A DNA stretch of 64,000 nucleotides from Spinellus fusiger (taxonomy: Eukaryota; Mucoromycota; Mucoromycetes; Mucorales; Phycomycetaceae): positions 186,001 through 250,000 of the forward strand of contig JALLLS010000004.1 of assembly GCA_025094145.1 (NCBI GenBank), given 5' to 3'. The translations under genes and the position numbers were made by a program. The notes under the pieces are model-generated. The model made no database searches and was not told where the DNA came from. It saw nothing but the letters and a program-made list of their open reading frames with translations. Positions 1-10,508 of this stretch are shown one piece after another. Position 1 is the first letter of the stretch. The number at the start of each line of letters is the position of its first letter.

Positions 1-176
1 GGCTGTGGTGGTGGTGGTGGCTATAGAGAAAAGACCGGCCATAGGAAAAGAGAATCTCTCTATGTGTGCCATTGGATAAAGATGTGTGTATTGAAGAGAA
101 AGAAAACGAAAACGAAAAAAAGAAAAAGAAAAAACAGCTCATCCATACACACAAGAAGAGAGAAGGAAGGACTGCC

Positions 177-1490
177 TTAGCCACCAATCAAGATCATAGG
201 CCTGTTCTTCTGCTTGGCTAGCTCAAACATACCTGCATGCTGCTTCTTCTTCTTCTTTACAGCGGCACCAATGACATGAAGGAGATCTTGTTCAGACTTG
301 CCTTGTCTTAACAAATCACGCAAAGAGACTTCTGCATTACCAAAGAGACACACTTTGATGGAGCCATCGGTAGTGATGCGCAGTCTATTGCAAGTACCAC
401 AGAAATGGTCTGTCATGGAAGTAATAAATCCAATGCTGCCTTTATGACCTGGGACTTGGTAGGCCTAAGGAAATGTCCCTTCTTCAATACAAAAAAAAGA
501 AAAAGAAAATAAAGAAAATAAAAGAAAATAGAGAAAGGACCTTCTTATGCTTACCTTTGTTGTATCGTTCTCATCATCGGTCTGTTTGATGAGATGGCCA
601 TAAGAAGACTCAATGGTCTGTAGGAGTTCTTTGTAAGGAACAAGCTTCTTCTGACTCCATGAGTTGCCTGTGCATACGACATTAGATGCATCCTCCTCGA
701 TTCACCCACCATCAAATGGCATGTATTCAATAAAGCGTACAACGACAGGATGCTCTTTTGTATATTCAACAAAGCGCAGGATCTGATCTTCATTCACACC
801 ACGCATGACGACAGTATTCACCTTGACACGGGGCAGGTGGATGGAGAGGGCTTCGTCAATAGCACCAAGAACTCTGTCCAATCCTGGTTCCATCAACACA
901 ACTCTCTTCTGACCTCCATTGCGTGTACTCACCTTGTCGACGTGTCATGATATTAAACATAAAGGGATCCATGGTGTCCAGACTAACATTCAATGTGTCC
1001 AGACCTGCCTCCATAAGGGCAGGAAGGAGTCGCTTTACAGCAATGCCATTGGTTGTCATCCCAATACTCTTCAGTCCATGCTGCTTCCATTGTCCCAGTC
1101 CCCTAACAATCTCAAGAAGATCAGGCCGCATGGTGGGCTCTCCTCCTGTCAGACGTATCTTGGTGGTGCCTTGACGAACAAACAGACCAGCAAGGTGCAG
1201 GATTTCTTCAGTTGTGAGGAGCTGGGATTTTGGCGTGAGAGGGACACCTTCAGCAGGCATACAGTACGTGCCTATAAACAGTGCCTATGCGTTAGACACA
1301 GTAGTAACAGGAGCAGGCGAGGTGTGTTTGGAGGCGTGAACTTGCATCGTAAATTACACTTTTCAGTGAGTGAAATACGCAGGTAGTTATGGTGACGGCC
1401 AAAGGTGTCTCTGAGAGTGTCAGGAACAGTGCCTGAGTCTGCTGTTGCTATGGATCGAGACGGTCTTTGTGCCTGTGTTTCTTCTTTTTT
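177..1490 (-). CDS. MOCS1A: Molybdenum cofactor biosynthesis protein 1A (GTP 3',8-cyclase, MoaA/CNX2/MOCS1A)
   Basis: Radical-SAM enzyme that, with the MoaC-type partner, turns GTP into cyclic pyranopterin monophosphate, the first step of molybdenum cofactor synthesis; the eukaryotic enzyme is mitochondrial. Exons read on the minus strand: 1346 to about 1480, 933-1271, 710-883, 555-667 and 177-464. Spliced, they give the N-terminal 4Fe-4S motif CNLRCTYC, the SAM-binding [10 protein letters not shown] segment, the C-terminal cluster motif [10 protein letters not shown] followed by C, and a terminal Gly-Gly at the stop. That Gly-Gly tail is required in MoaA proteins. The intron at 1272-1345 has a GC donor (GCAAGT) and sits inside the first cluster motif; the introns at 884-932 (49 nt), 668-709 (42 nt) and 465-554 are GT-AG. 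The N-terminal exon, probably a targeting sequence lying between 1490 and 1840, could not be joined with confidence. Unlike animal MOCS1, no MoaC domain follows. Confidence 0.93.
1272..1345 (-). other. GC-AG intron in MOCS1A
   Basis: The reading frame across the first 4Fe-4S motif is closed only by a 74-nt intron that begins GCAAGT and ends TTTATAG. Splicing here gives C-N-L-R-C-T-Y-C. No GT donor nearby restores the CX3CX2C spacing. A CTAAC branch-point candidate lies upstream of the acceptor. Confidence 0.8.
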
Positions 1491-2276
1491 TTAGCCTTGT
1501 TCTTTAGCAAGGGGAGTGGACTTGCCTGTGCTGAGAGTGACTTGAGATACCACTGAACCTATAAGAGTAGTGAGTTTTTCTCTCTGTTCTTTTCCATGTG
1601 TATTATCTACTCCTTGGGATCCATTTACCCTAAAGGGCGTTGTTCTTAGTGTCTTGCTGTGAAATGAGAGCAGCATAGCAACCACCAGGTAAAGAAAGAA
1701 ACAGAAACAGGAACAGAAACAGAAACAAAAAAGAAGGCAGGACAAAGAAATCATGTCCCACACCAGCAAGATCTGTTGTGTGATTGGAGTTGAAACGGAG
1801 GCCTAAAGAAGGGAAAGAAGGGGTGTACAGACCCATCCACGGGATTTGATGAAACTTGACTTTTTTATTTTTTATTCAATTCCTAGTTATTTTCCCTCTA
1901 TGAACAAGTACAATAAGAAATACAGCTATGGATACCTATAGGCGAGTGAATGAGTGCTATTGTTTTTATTAGCTATTTGGATTGAATTGAATTGAATTGA
2001 ATTGAATTGAATTGAGTTGGCTATTTGAATTGAATTGGATTGAATTGGATCGAGTTACTTATGCAGTATAAGAAAAGAGAAAAATGTATTGTTCTCTTTA
2101 TACATATAAAATGAAAAAGATGGGTGGGTATCAAGGGTGCCTGACTTCCAAGGCGGGTGATATATAAAGTATCTCTACTTTATAGCATGGGATAAACTGC
2201 TTTTCTTCTTTCTTCCTTTCTTTTCCATGAAGAAAGACAGATCAATGAAAGATGCCAATTAGAAGGAAAGAGGTTG
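1491..2276. other. Intergenic / 5' region of MOCS1A with GAATT repeats
   Basis: This stretch lies between the 3' end of the Opy2-like gene and MOCS1A. It may hold the unplaced first MOCS1A exon: a minus-strand open frame runs from about 1683 to 1491 and begins MLLSFHSKTLRTTPF. Positions 1979-2016 are a (GAATT)n tract with degenerate copies to about 2050. No other gene was seen. Confidence 0.5.
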
Positions 2277-3480
2277 TTAAGGGGGAGGAAGAGGCAGTGC
2301 TATAGGTGGCCATGGGAATTCCCCTGCAAAAGTGGATTCCATTGAATGCATTGAATCACATCTCTCCAGTCTTTTTGACTTTGATAGAGTGGAGAAGGCG
2401 CTGGACTTTCTTTTGGGTGTGGTCGATCCATGCACTGGAGAAGAAAGAATACTGTGACTATCATGGAACGGATCCTCGCTCTTCTGCATTAGTGCTCTTT
2501 CTTGCAGCAACTCATCCATCTCCTGCAGCAGTACTCTTTCTTGCAGTGGTTCGGATGGGGTGGGTGTGAGGACTCTTTCTATGGGAGATGCAGTGGAGTG
2601 TGGATGCAACAGAGAACTCCTGTAACTCTCACTCGACAGGCTTGTCTCTTTGGTGAGGATCGTCCGAACAGATCCATGACGACGGACAGTGGCATTGGGA
2701 GAGATGCTACGAAGGGTGTTGACACGCATTACCTGTGGTTTAGTATAGACTCCTTTTGCAGCCTGTGTTATGGTGGCTCGTTGAACAGACAGACTGAGAT
2801 GGGAGCTAGTTGAGCTGCGGCAACTATCAGTTTCCATTCTATTCTGTAGGACTACTGCTAGATCAGCACCTGGAGGAGGAAATGCTATGGGATGAAGAAA
2901 AGACAGTGGATGGACAGACGAGGCCAGGCCTGCTTCTGCTTCTGTGTGAGGATTCCCGGTAGACAGGGGGGCAGAGGCAATAGAGAAGGTAGGATGCGAT
3001 GTTCTCTATTCAATCAGTCATTATTCACTCATTATCCTCTCATTATCCTCTCATTATTCACTCATTATTCACTCATTATCCAGTCATTATCCTCTCATTA
3101 TCCTCTCATTATCTTCTCATTATAGAACTGTAGATTACCTTTTCTGATAGGGAAGGCTGGTGTGGGCCTGTGTAGCTCAATGGCCACTTGTTTCGCTTCT
3201 CCTTGTACCGAACTACAAGGTATCCAATGGCCATAAAGACAAGAGCACCACCCACAAATCCACCCACCATACCACCAATCAGAACAGCCTTATTCTCCGT
3301 GGCCCTGGGAGAGGGAGACGGAGCTGATGGAATGCCCAGTAGAGTGCGGCTGATACAGGTGGGAGTGGGACAGACACCACACTGAGTCATGGTCTCCAAG
3401 GTACAGACAAGAGTGGAGGAACATGCAGGAGAGCATTGGAGAGGACAGTTGGAAGGTGTGCAGCTGGAAGTATCCATTGA
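2277..3480 (-). CDS. Opy2-like single-pass membrane anchor protein
   Basis: Two coding blocks on the minus strand. The first (about 3480-3139) starts MDTSSCTPSNCPLQC and has eight or more cysteines in about 45 residues, then one membrane span (AVLIGGMVGGFVGGALVFM) followed by basic residues VRYKEKR. The second (about 2965-2277) is a Ser/Thr/Pro-rich cytosolic tail ending PLPPP. A short cysteine-rich ectodomain, one span and a disordered tail is the layout of Opy2, the HOG-pathway anchor that binds Ste50 in yeast. The assignment rests on layout and cysteine spacing only. The intron of about 200 nt between the blocks carries an 11-bp minisatellite (about 3006-3122), and its acceptor could not be fixed because the obvious splice choices differ by one base. 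It could instead be another WSC/Mid2-like sensor. Confidence 0.55.
3006..3122. repeat. 11-bp minisatellite in the Opy2-like gene intron
   Basis: About ten tandem copies of an 11-bp unit, CATTATCCTCT alternating with CATTATTCACT, sit directly inside the intron next to the donor site. Confidence 0.85.
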
Positions 3481-3539
3481 CCCCGTGGCTAGTAGAGCAG
3501 GCAAATGGCAAACACAGTAATTAGATAGCAATTAGATAG

Positions 3540-4982
3540 CAAACACAGCAAAAATATCAGTAGGACGTCTAGGAGGTGTAGTTTCCCCCCTTCAAAAAGA
3601 AAAAAAAAAGTAGCTGTTACCAGGGACATTGGCAGGGGAGAAGGATAAAGACATAACCTCCGCCACTAAAGCAGTGCGTAAGAAGCCAGCAAAAAAAAAG
3701 GGGGGAGTGTATATGTGTAGATAGGTGTGTGTAGTGTGTGTGTAGATAGGTGTGTAGTGTGTGTAGGGCTCAAAAAGAAACACTGAAATAAAAAAGAAAT
3801 AAAAAAAAAGAAAACTCAGGTGTGAGATATGAAGAAAGTTAAGAAAATGCCACGGGAAAAGTGAGGCTTCTTCTCCATAAAGTGGATCGTCCTCTCTCTC
3901 TCTCTCTCTCTCTCTGTGGGTGTGGGTGAGTGTGAATATATTTGGCAGTAACAAAGAAATATCCTCCATTCTTCACTCTCCATTTTGCAATTCTATATTT
4001 TGCAATTTACAATAGAGTTGCCTATCAAGGACACTCCACACACTTATAAAACACACACACCAATCTACACACACACACATACAAAAGACACAAAAGTGAC
4101 ACACAATATACCACTGAGCCCATTGTCCCTTGTAGGCAGTGAAGAAAGAAGTCGAGGAAAGTAAGTGAGGAGATCTGTAGGAGACACTTCATTGGAGCGC
4201 TGTTGCTAAGGAGCGCTCTCTTTGGTAATGTTCTGTGCTATCGGAGTCTAGTCTCAAGAGGATCTTTTCATCATTGGAAGTCCTACGCCTCTTATCAGTG
4301 ACACACTCCAGAAATGAATCAGGCATCCATACAACAGAATCACCACGTTCAAACTACGCCCTACATTCAATCTCCTACGATGGAGAGGGTGGGACGGTCT
4401 GAAAAAGAAAAAAAGACATAAACACTAAGTCAAGTATTTAGTTAGGCCAAGGATTCTGTCTTTAAGCGTGAGAATCTCTCTCTCTTTCTTGTATCAATGT
4501 AGACTGGACTCAGTGGATAGGAAATGAAACAAAGGACAAAAGGATTCTTTATTATTATTATTATTATTCATAAGAGATCAACAGAAAGAGGCATTTTCAT
4601 AAGAAATCAACAGAAATACAGCCAGGAATGGCAGTGATTCCAATGGCGGAGAGTAAAAAAGGAATCATCTCGTTTCTGTGGAGACAACGGAAAGAGAGAG
4701 ACTGAGTTTAGAATATCACCATGGAGAGGAATCATTTCTATTTTACTTTATTTATTTATTACTTTATATAGAGTAATGGACTGATGGATCTTTTCCTATG
4801 ACGTTGGATGGGCATTTGAATAGATGTTTTTCTGTGACGTTGAAGGGGGACATTGGAAGGGGGAGGAATATGTCTTTTACATTGGACAATCAGGATGAAA
4901 TGTACATGAGTGTCTATTCTTTCCTTTTTATTCTTTCCTTTTTTATTCTTACATATGAAAGCTACTACAAATACTACAAATA
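3540..4982. other. Intergenic region, microsatellite-rich
   Basis: Between the Opy2-like gene and the 3' end of the BTB gene. It contains GT/TG tracts (about 3710-3770), a CT run (about 3892-3916), an ATT run (about 4549-4568) and a short ATG-led glutamine-rich frame at 4314 (MNQASIQQNHHVQTTPY) that may be part of a 5' leader. Long open frames on the minus strand here are low-complexity products of the repeats. No supported gene. Confidence 0.5.
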
Positions 4983-6580
4983 CTACTGGTAAAAGGGGGT
5001 CGTTGTAGAGATCTTTTTCACTACAATGGATTTAATCTCACCCGTGCCTTTCTCAAGTGTGTTGGGTGAGGGTGGGGTTTTAAGCACTGATTTGGACTTT
5101 GTTTCCATAGGCCTTGTGCGTTTCAGTGGACAGGGAGCAGTGAACACTTGCTTAAGAAACAGTTTGAATTTCTCCAAGTGTTTCTTATGCTCTTGTTCCT
5201 GGACTGACTTTCTTTTGACGGGGGGTGGTTGTGTGGGTTTTGTAAAGAAGGTGTGTTTTGGGAGTTCAGGGTCCATAGGAACAAGATCCTTGGGTAGTAA
5301 TGCGAGATCTAAAAGAGATACAATAAGATACAGCAAGACGAGAAAGATGAAGATGGGATGAAGATGAGAGGATGGAAGGGGCGGTTGAGTTTTTTTTTTC
5401 CATCTCTTTCTCCATCTCTTCTACTGGGATAGTTACCCTGGGCCAGTGTCTCTAAAAGATCTTTGTTGAGTGTATCAAACACATGTTCTTCTCGTAGGGT
5501 ATCAACATGGGCAGCAATGTGGTTGACGACTGTCTCCTTGGCTGCTTGTAAAATGGTTCTCACTCTCTCACAGTGTTGGACAGCATGGCGGCACATAAGG
5601 TGGCGGACAATGCCAGTATAAAATGTAATCACCTTGTCACCCTCCATGTCCTGTGAGAGGATTTCTGTGAATAGATAGGCTAGGAATTCTGGTGTATAGG
5701 AAATGCCGTCCACACAGGAAAGTAGACTGGGGTATTGTGAGCAGTAGAATCGAAAGTGGGTCGCAATCATCTGCGTAGTCATTGCATGGACAGCCTCTAA
5801 TGTTGTGTGGAGAGGAGCACTCCAATCCTTTGTCCTGTCCACTGCATCAAGAGTGTTGATGCCTACAAAGCACGCATACAGAGACTCAATGGCATTGCTC
5901 TTGTTGATACGAGACAGGATCTTCTCCTGAAGATGATGTTGAACCTGAGGAAGATCGCTGAGCTGTTCAGCAAGGGAGGGACTGGTATAGTAGGTTTGCA
6001 ATGTCCTGTCAGGATCATGCGTCATGATTTTGATAGCAGCTTGGGCCAGCAGGAGCATGTTCTGATCTCCTTGTTGCGATTGCCCATGTGTGCGACATAC
6101 ATCGAGAATGTGGGGAACATTGTCCTGACACGTCTCGCAGTAACAGGTAAAATGGTGGGCTAGGGTCTCTAGACGATCCGCTACGTTTCGACAGAGAACA
6201 GGCATCCCCAGGTAATCAGCAGCAAAATAGATATCGCCCAGTAGCTGCGGTGTGTCTGCCTGCAATTCATCCGCATACATGGAGTGCATGATTGTATCAA
6301 GAGCCCCAAGGGTAAACATCCCACGCGGCAGAAAAACAATCGTGGCTCTTGACTCGCTGAATTCACTGTCAAACATGGCAGCAAAGTAGGAGGAGTGTTT
6401 GGCAAGGACGGACTTGTGGCAGGCCCACTGTGTTCCTTCGTGGTTGTGTCCGTCGCTGAGGGGTCTTTTGTGAGAGAGAAGAGACAGGCTTTGGTCTTCT
6501 CTGTCTGGTATCCGCTGCTCAGGACCCATAGCAACAATGACATTGGGTAATGAGCCTTCAAGGTGGAATTGGCGTCTCAT
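4983..6580 (-). CDS. BTB/POZ domain protein
   Basis: Two exons: 5437-6580 and 4983-5308, joined by a 128-nt GT-AG intron (5309-5436) that gives ...LAQ-D-LALLPKD. Near the N-terminus the motif ACHKSVLAKHSSYFAAMF and a following hydrophobic repeat match a BTB/POZ fold, in which the HKSVL part forms the dimer core. The middle is helical with several Cys/His residues (HHFTCYCETCQD). The C-terminal exon is basic and proline-rich (VKRKSVQEQEHKKHLEK). BTB proteins of this sort in Mucoromycota are often unassigned; a CUL3 adaptor role is possible but is inference. The start at 6580 is the first ATG after a likely splice acceptor (TTGTTCAG), so an upstream exon may exist. The open stretch at about 6870-7068, which ends in a good GTAAGT donor, is one candidate. 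Confidence 0.75.
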
Positions 6581-7724
6581 GAGGTGGTGTCTGAACAAGT
6601 AAAGAGGTAAACAGGTGAAATGGTAAGGGAGTGATAAAGAATGGGGTTTCACATAACTTGAAAAAGCAGTGCCTAACTTAAGATAAATGCGAATCTACAA
6701 ATGGGAATACAGACTCCACCAAGACATAGCCATTTTGCTATGTTGTGGTTCCGCCTGTAACAAGTGGGTGTGGATGTAAGCATAGATGGAGGTGTGGGTA
6801 TAGATATAAGCAGAGAGGGGGTGTGGATATAAGCATAGATGGAGGTGTGTAGTGCCAACGGACTTACTTTTCTCTTTCCAGGCTGCATGTAGGGATGCTT
6901 GAATATGACTGGACACCAGCAGAACCAAAGGAGGAAGAAAGACCCTTTCACAAGAGGTGAGTGACTAACTTGTTTTAGTGGTGATATTGTGGCTTTTTCT
7001 TTTGTATTTTTGGTGTTGCGTGGATTCCCTTTATTCCTTATCACTAGAAAAGGCAGTCGTACATCCAAGAGGAGGTTAAGAGTGTGTCTATAACATGACT
7101 ATTCATTGATAAGAGAACCACTGATTTGGTCTTTTTTTTTTTTTTTATATTTTTCTTTTTTTTGCTTATTAGCCTACTGTCATTGCTGTTTGTGGGTAAT
7201 AAGACAAGTGGTGGTATATGATTGTGATCACTGTCCACTGATACTGCATGACCTATTATTAATGTATAGTTATTAATGTATAGTTATTAATGTATAGCTA
7301 TTAATATACAGTCATTAATATACAGTCATTAATACAAACATCTTCTTGCTATTCTCTAGTCATTATTAAGGCTGAGAAGGCTGCTTATTGACTGCCTATT
7401 TCTAGTGAATGCTGATCTTTTCATTTGTCAACTCTATATGGATATGGAACATTGAATTTTATTTGTCTGTTTCAAACTAATCATAAATGATAATCCAATG
7501 ATTATTCAATATTACACTCATAAGTGGTCATGATCTTATTCTTTGTTTTGTTTCATATCACTACTAATAATAATACTTACATGCTTCATATTTATAGCCT
7601 ACATCAATAACTTGTATCAATACCATTTGATTTGTTTCGTTTATTATACACTGGTAAATAAGAAGAAGAAAAAAGAAAAGCCACTGCCACTCATCCATAG
7701 AGTTATTGAAGACACAGTGTCCAT
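6581..7724. other. Upstream region of the BTB gene
   Basis: It contains a minisatellite-like TGGATATAAGCATAGATGG repeat (about 6765-6845), a possible 5' exon of the BTB gene ending at a GTAAGT donor near 6870 (minus strand), and a run of TTAATGTATAG-type repeats (about 7255-7335). Nothing else is supported. Confidence 0.4.
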
Positions 7725-9661
7725 CTACTTGCTATGTCTAGTATAATACCACCAGGCCACACCAGACACAGCAAGGGCAGATCCAATCATCCACAAGACA
7801 GGCAACCCACCCTGGTCCTTGGTCTTTCGAGATCTTCTCTTACGATGCACTCTTTTCTTTGGCTGAACACCAGGCACTGCATTCACACTAGCATCCCATT
7901 CTAGCACCTGAATGCCATTGGGAGCAACAAGTTTACCAGTAGAATCCAACTTGCCAGCACGCCCAAACCATTTCCCAGCCTCCACTCTATCCGCCTCCAC
8001 GCCCATACCATTGGCATACACGATTCCCAGATTATAACACGCCTGAGCATGGCCCAACACACCTGCCTCTTTCCAATAACGAATTGCTAAAGCAGGATCC
8101 GCCTCGACACTTGTCACAGAGTGAACACGCTCCCCTTCAGGAGAAGATCCATACAGGTACATCAGACCGGCTTGAAAGGCAGAACCACAAAAGTGGCGTT
8201 CGTCTTGTCCATGAGGCGGATGAGGACGTAGCATGGACTTGGGGATGGTTCCGTCCAATGCACTGAAGTCGATGTTGATCCGAGAAGAAGTAATGGCCAT
8301 ACAGCGATTGAAGTATTTCAACGCCTCCACGTAGTTCTTCTCTACATTGGCTTCAGGAGAGCCCGAGCCATACTGTGTGCCCACAATATAACAGGCAAGC
8401 GGGTCAGGACCGCTGCTGCTGTTGGTGCTGGCTGCTTGTTCTGGCATGTCTGCAGCTTGTTGGTACCATGCAAAGGCCTGGACAGCATCACGGGGCACTG
8501 TGTTTTTATCTAAAGAAGGAGAAGAAGGAGAAGAAGAGGTGGTGGAAGCGGTAGGATCTTCAATCTACAGTGTTAAAGAAACCCATGCCCTTTTCTTCCA
8601 ACGGGGCTTACCTCATACAAAGCAGCCACTTTGATCATGGCCCGCGTGTAATTGCGTTTGGCTGCACTGAGGTAGTAGTCCAATGCCTTCTATTGTAGAA
8701 AGGAGGGGAGCCCACAGGACATTGAAGGGTCAGTACCTTTTCTTTCACGTTCTTATTACTATTTACCTTGTTGTACTTCATGCGCTCTTCTAACCACAGA
8801 CCAATATGGAATGCACTGGTAGGATCCACATCAATGGGTCCTTCTTTTTCACTGCCTGAAATTGGGATGGCCCAGGTCAATCCCTCTTCTTCCTTTTCTA
8901 AATGAATGGTAAGAATACAGTATTTCTTGGTCGACTGAGAAGCAGTATGTCCTCTCTGCATAGGGGGGGTTTCAATGGTAGGCGGTGTGGCTAGTACAGG
9001 AGATGCTGGCTGAGAAACATCGGGGGAAGGTGAGGAAGAGCCCAAGGCCTCTGTTTGTTGCAGCAGGTCGTCCAATTGCGTTGAAGAAGGATCAAGGCTA
9101 ATGGATTCAGCAAGCGCCGGCGCCGGCAAAATCATGGAGGAAATGGGTGAGTGGTTGGCAGAAGACATAAATGCATAGGAGGATGCAATAGAGAGAGAGG
9201 GAGAGGCTGTAAGAGAAGAGAAGGAAGACAAGGGATTCTTCTCTAATTGCCACAGCGAGTCAAAGTGGTTGATGGGTGCAAATAGTTTTCCCTAGAGATA
9301 TGCAGTAGAAGAGGTAAGCCAGCCGTCTATTGACCAAGCATACACTACTATGCTACACTATGCTACACTATGCTATACTACATTATGCTATGCTATACTA
9401 TGCTATACTACATTATGCTATGCTATACTATGCTATACTACATTATGCTATGCTATACTATACTAGACCGCAGTATAGTAAGAGTACCTTGATAACAGGT
9501 TCTTGACCTTTTATGCCCACTTTCACATATTGGGGCTTGATGATGATATCAAGGTCCTTTGAGTGGCAGGACTCTGGAACAAGAAACGACAGTGTGACCT
9601 GGTCATCACTCTGACTCCAAATGTAGGTGTTTGCCTGTAGCTGCTCATCAGAGTCCACCAT
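7725..9661 (-). CDS. CS-domain (p23/NudC-like) protein with Sel1 repeats and a C-terminal membrane anchor
   Basis: Four exons on the minus strand: 9488-9661, 8767-9291, 8612-8689 and about 8512-7725. The start MVDSDEQLQANTYIWSQ leads straight into a CS/HSP20-like fold (YIWSQSDDQVTLSFLVPE, then KPQYVKVGIKGQEPV across the first intron to FDSLWQLE), typical of NudC/p23 co-chaperones. A serine/proline-rich linker follows. From about residue 230 come tetratricopeptide-like Sel1 repeats (KALDYYLSAAKRNYTRAMIKVAALYE; AGVLGHAQACYNLGIVYANGMGV; VEAGKWFGRAG). A basic stretch and a tail anchor (GLPVLWMIGSALAVSGVAWWYY) end the protein. Tail anchoring with Sel1 repeats resembles the Hrd3/SEL1L or Chs4 type of scaffold, but the CS domain is extra. 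The exon 3-exon 4 junction is one base out of frame with the best splice sites, so that boundary is uncertain. Confidence 0.78.
9343..9466. repeat. Intronic minisatellite
   Basis: Tandem TATGCTATACTA / CATTATGCTATGC units fill most of the first intron (9292-9487) of the CS/Sel1 gene. The same roughly 35-bp block is repeated at least three times. Confidence 0.85.
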
Positions 9662-10094
9662 GACAGGTTGTGATAATGTCTAAAAAAAAAAGAACAGCAA
9701 GTGTAGAGTCTATTTTTTATTTTTCATTTTCTCGAAACTATATGTGACTGTTGTTTACATGGAATCTACTCCGAAAGAAGTATCGATTACACTCTATTCT
9801 CTCCTTGAGTGTGCTTGTTTATTAAGATTGGAAATGAAGTGAGGGAATCCCGAGTAGCTTCAGCACCAGTAGAGAGAGTGGAAGGTGACTGTATGACCGT
9901 GGAAAAGTAGACAGTCTATCTATCCTACAGAAAACAAAACACATTTTTATCTAGGATCAGTAGCTCTAACTATAACAGATAGTTTATACTCGCCTAGTGT
10001 GGATACAGTTGTGCTGGTATAGACCGACGTCACCAAGCCATATTACTAGAAGGAAAGATAACAGAAGCAGTGTCTTCATGAGGAAGAGAGGCAT
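9662..10094. other. Intergenic
   Basis: A short gap between the bZIP gene 3' end and the CS/Sel1 gene start. I see no gene in it. It should contain the promoter of the CS/Sel1 gene. Confidence 0.4.
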
Positions 10095-10508
10095 CTAAGA
10101 TGCATTCTGCTGTTGGTGAAGGAGGTTGAGTTTCCTCTCAATGGGCCTGGCATTACCTTGCATAAGAGGATCCCAAAATAGCTTCCACTTTTCATTCTCT
10201 ACAGTAGCTAGTGACAGTCGGTGGGTGAGCATCTTTATCTGTAATTCTAATTCAAGAACATGTTTCTCTGTTTGGTGGCGTTGGAGAATAATTGCTTTAC
10301 AAAGGGTCTCTAGTTCTTTTATTTTATTTTCCATAACGACAATTGCCAAATCTTTTTTCTTTGAGTATTCTGCTTGACGACGACGAAATGCAGCCTGTGC
10401 CGTACGGTTATTGTTCTGACGCTCTTCTTTAGATATCATTAGTGAAGAAACAAATGGATAGAATATGTGACTGTCTATGTAAGACAAATATAGAGTTTTA
10501 CGCGGCAT
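10095..10508 (-). CDS. Small bZIP transcription factor
   Basis: A single open frame of 137 residues. The basic region RQNNNRTAQAAFRRRQAEY has the bZIP signature Asn-x7-Arg and resembles the AP-1/Yap or Gcn4-like fungal class (compare RKAQNRAAQRAFRERK in the family). It is followed by heptad leucines/isoleucines (IKELETLCKAIILQRHQTEK, LELELQIKML) consistent with a coiled coil. The 40 residues before the basic region (MPRKTLYLSYIDSHIFYPF) look unlike a transcription factor and may include unspliced leader. A start at the internal ATG (MISKEERQ) is equally possible. The protein lacks the C-terminal cysteine-rich domain of Yap1. Confidence 0.75.
   Translation of the reverse strand: MPRKTLYLSYIDSHIFYPFVSSLMISKEERQNNNRTAQAAFRRRQAEYSKKKDLAIVVMENKIKELETLCKAIILQRHQTEKHVLELELQIKMLTHRLSLATVENEKWKLFWDPLMQGNARPIERKLNLLHQQQNAS

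Noticed and set aside
3006..3122. Possible CRISPR-like array
   Set aside because: The 11-bp units are contiguous with no unique spacers, the organism is a fungus, and the block lies in an intron.
3592..3969. 125-codon minus-strand open frame
   Set aside because: It is made of CT/GT microsatellites and poly-purine runs (REREREREDD, THTHRERE); no domain, no splice partners.
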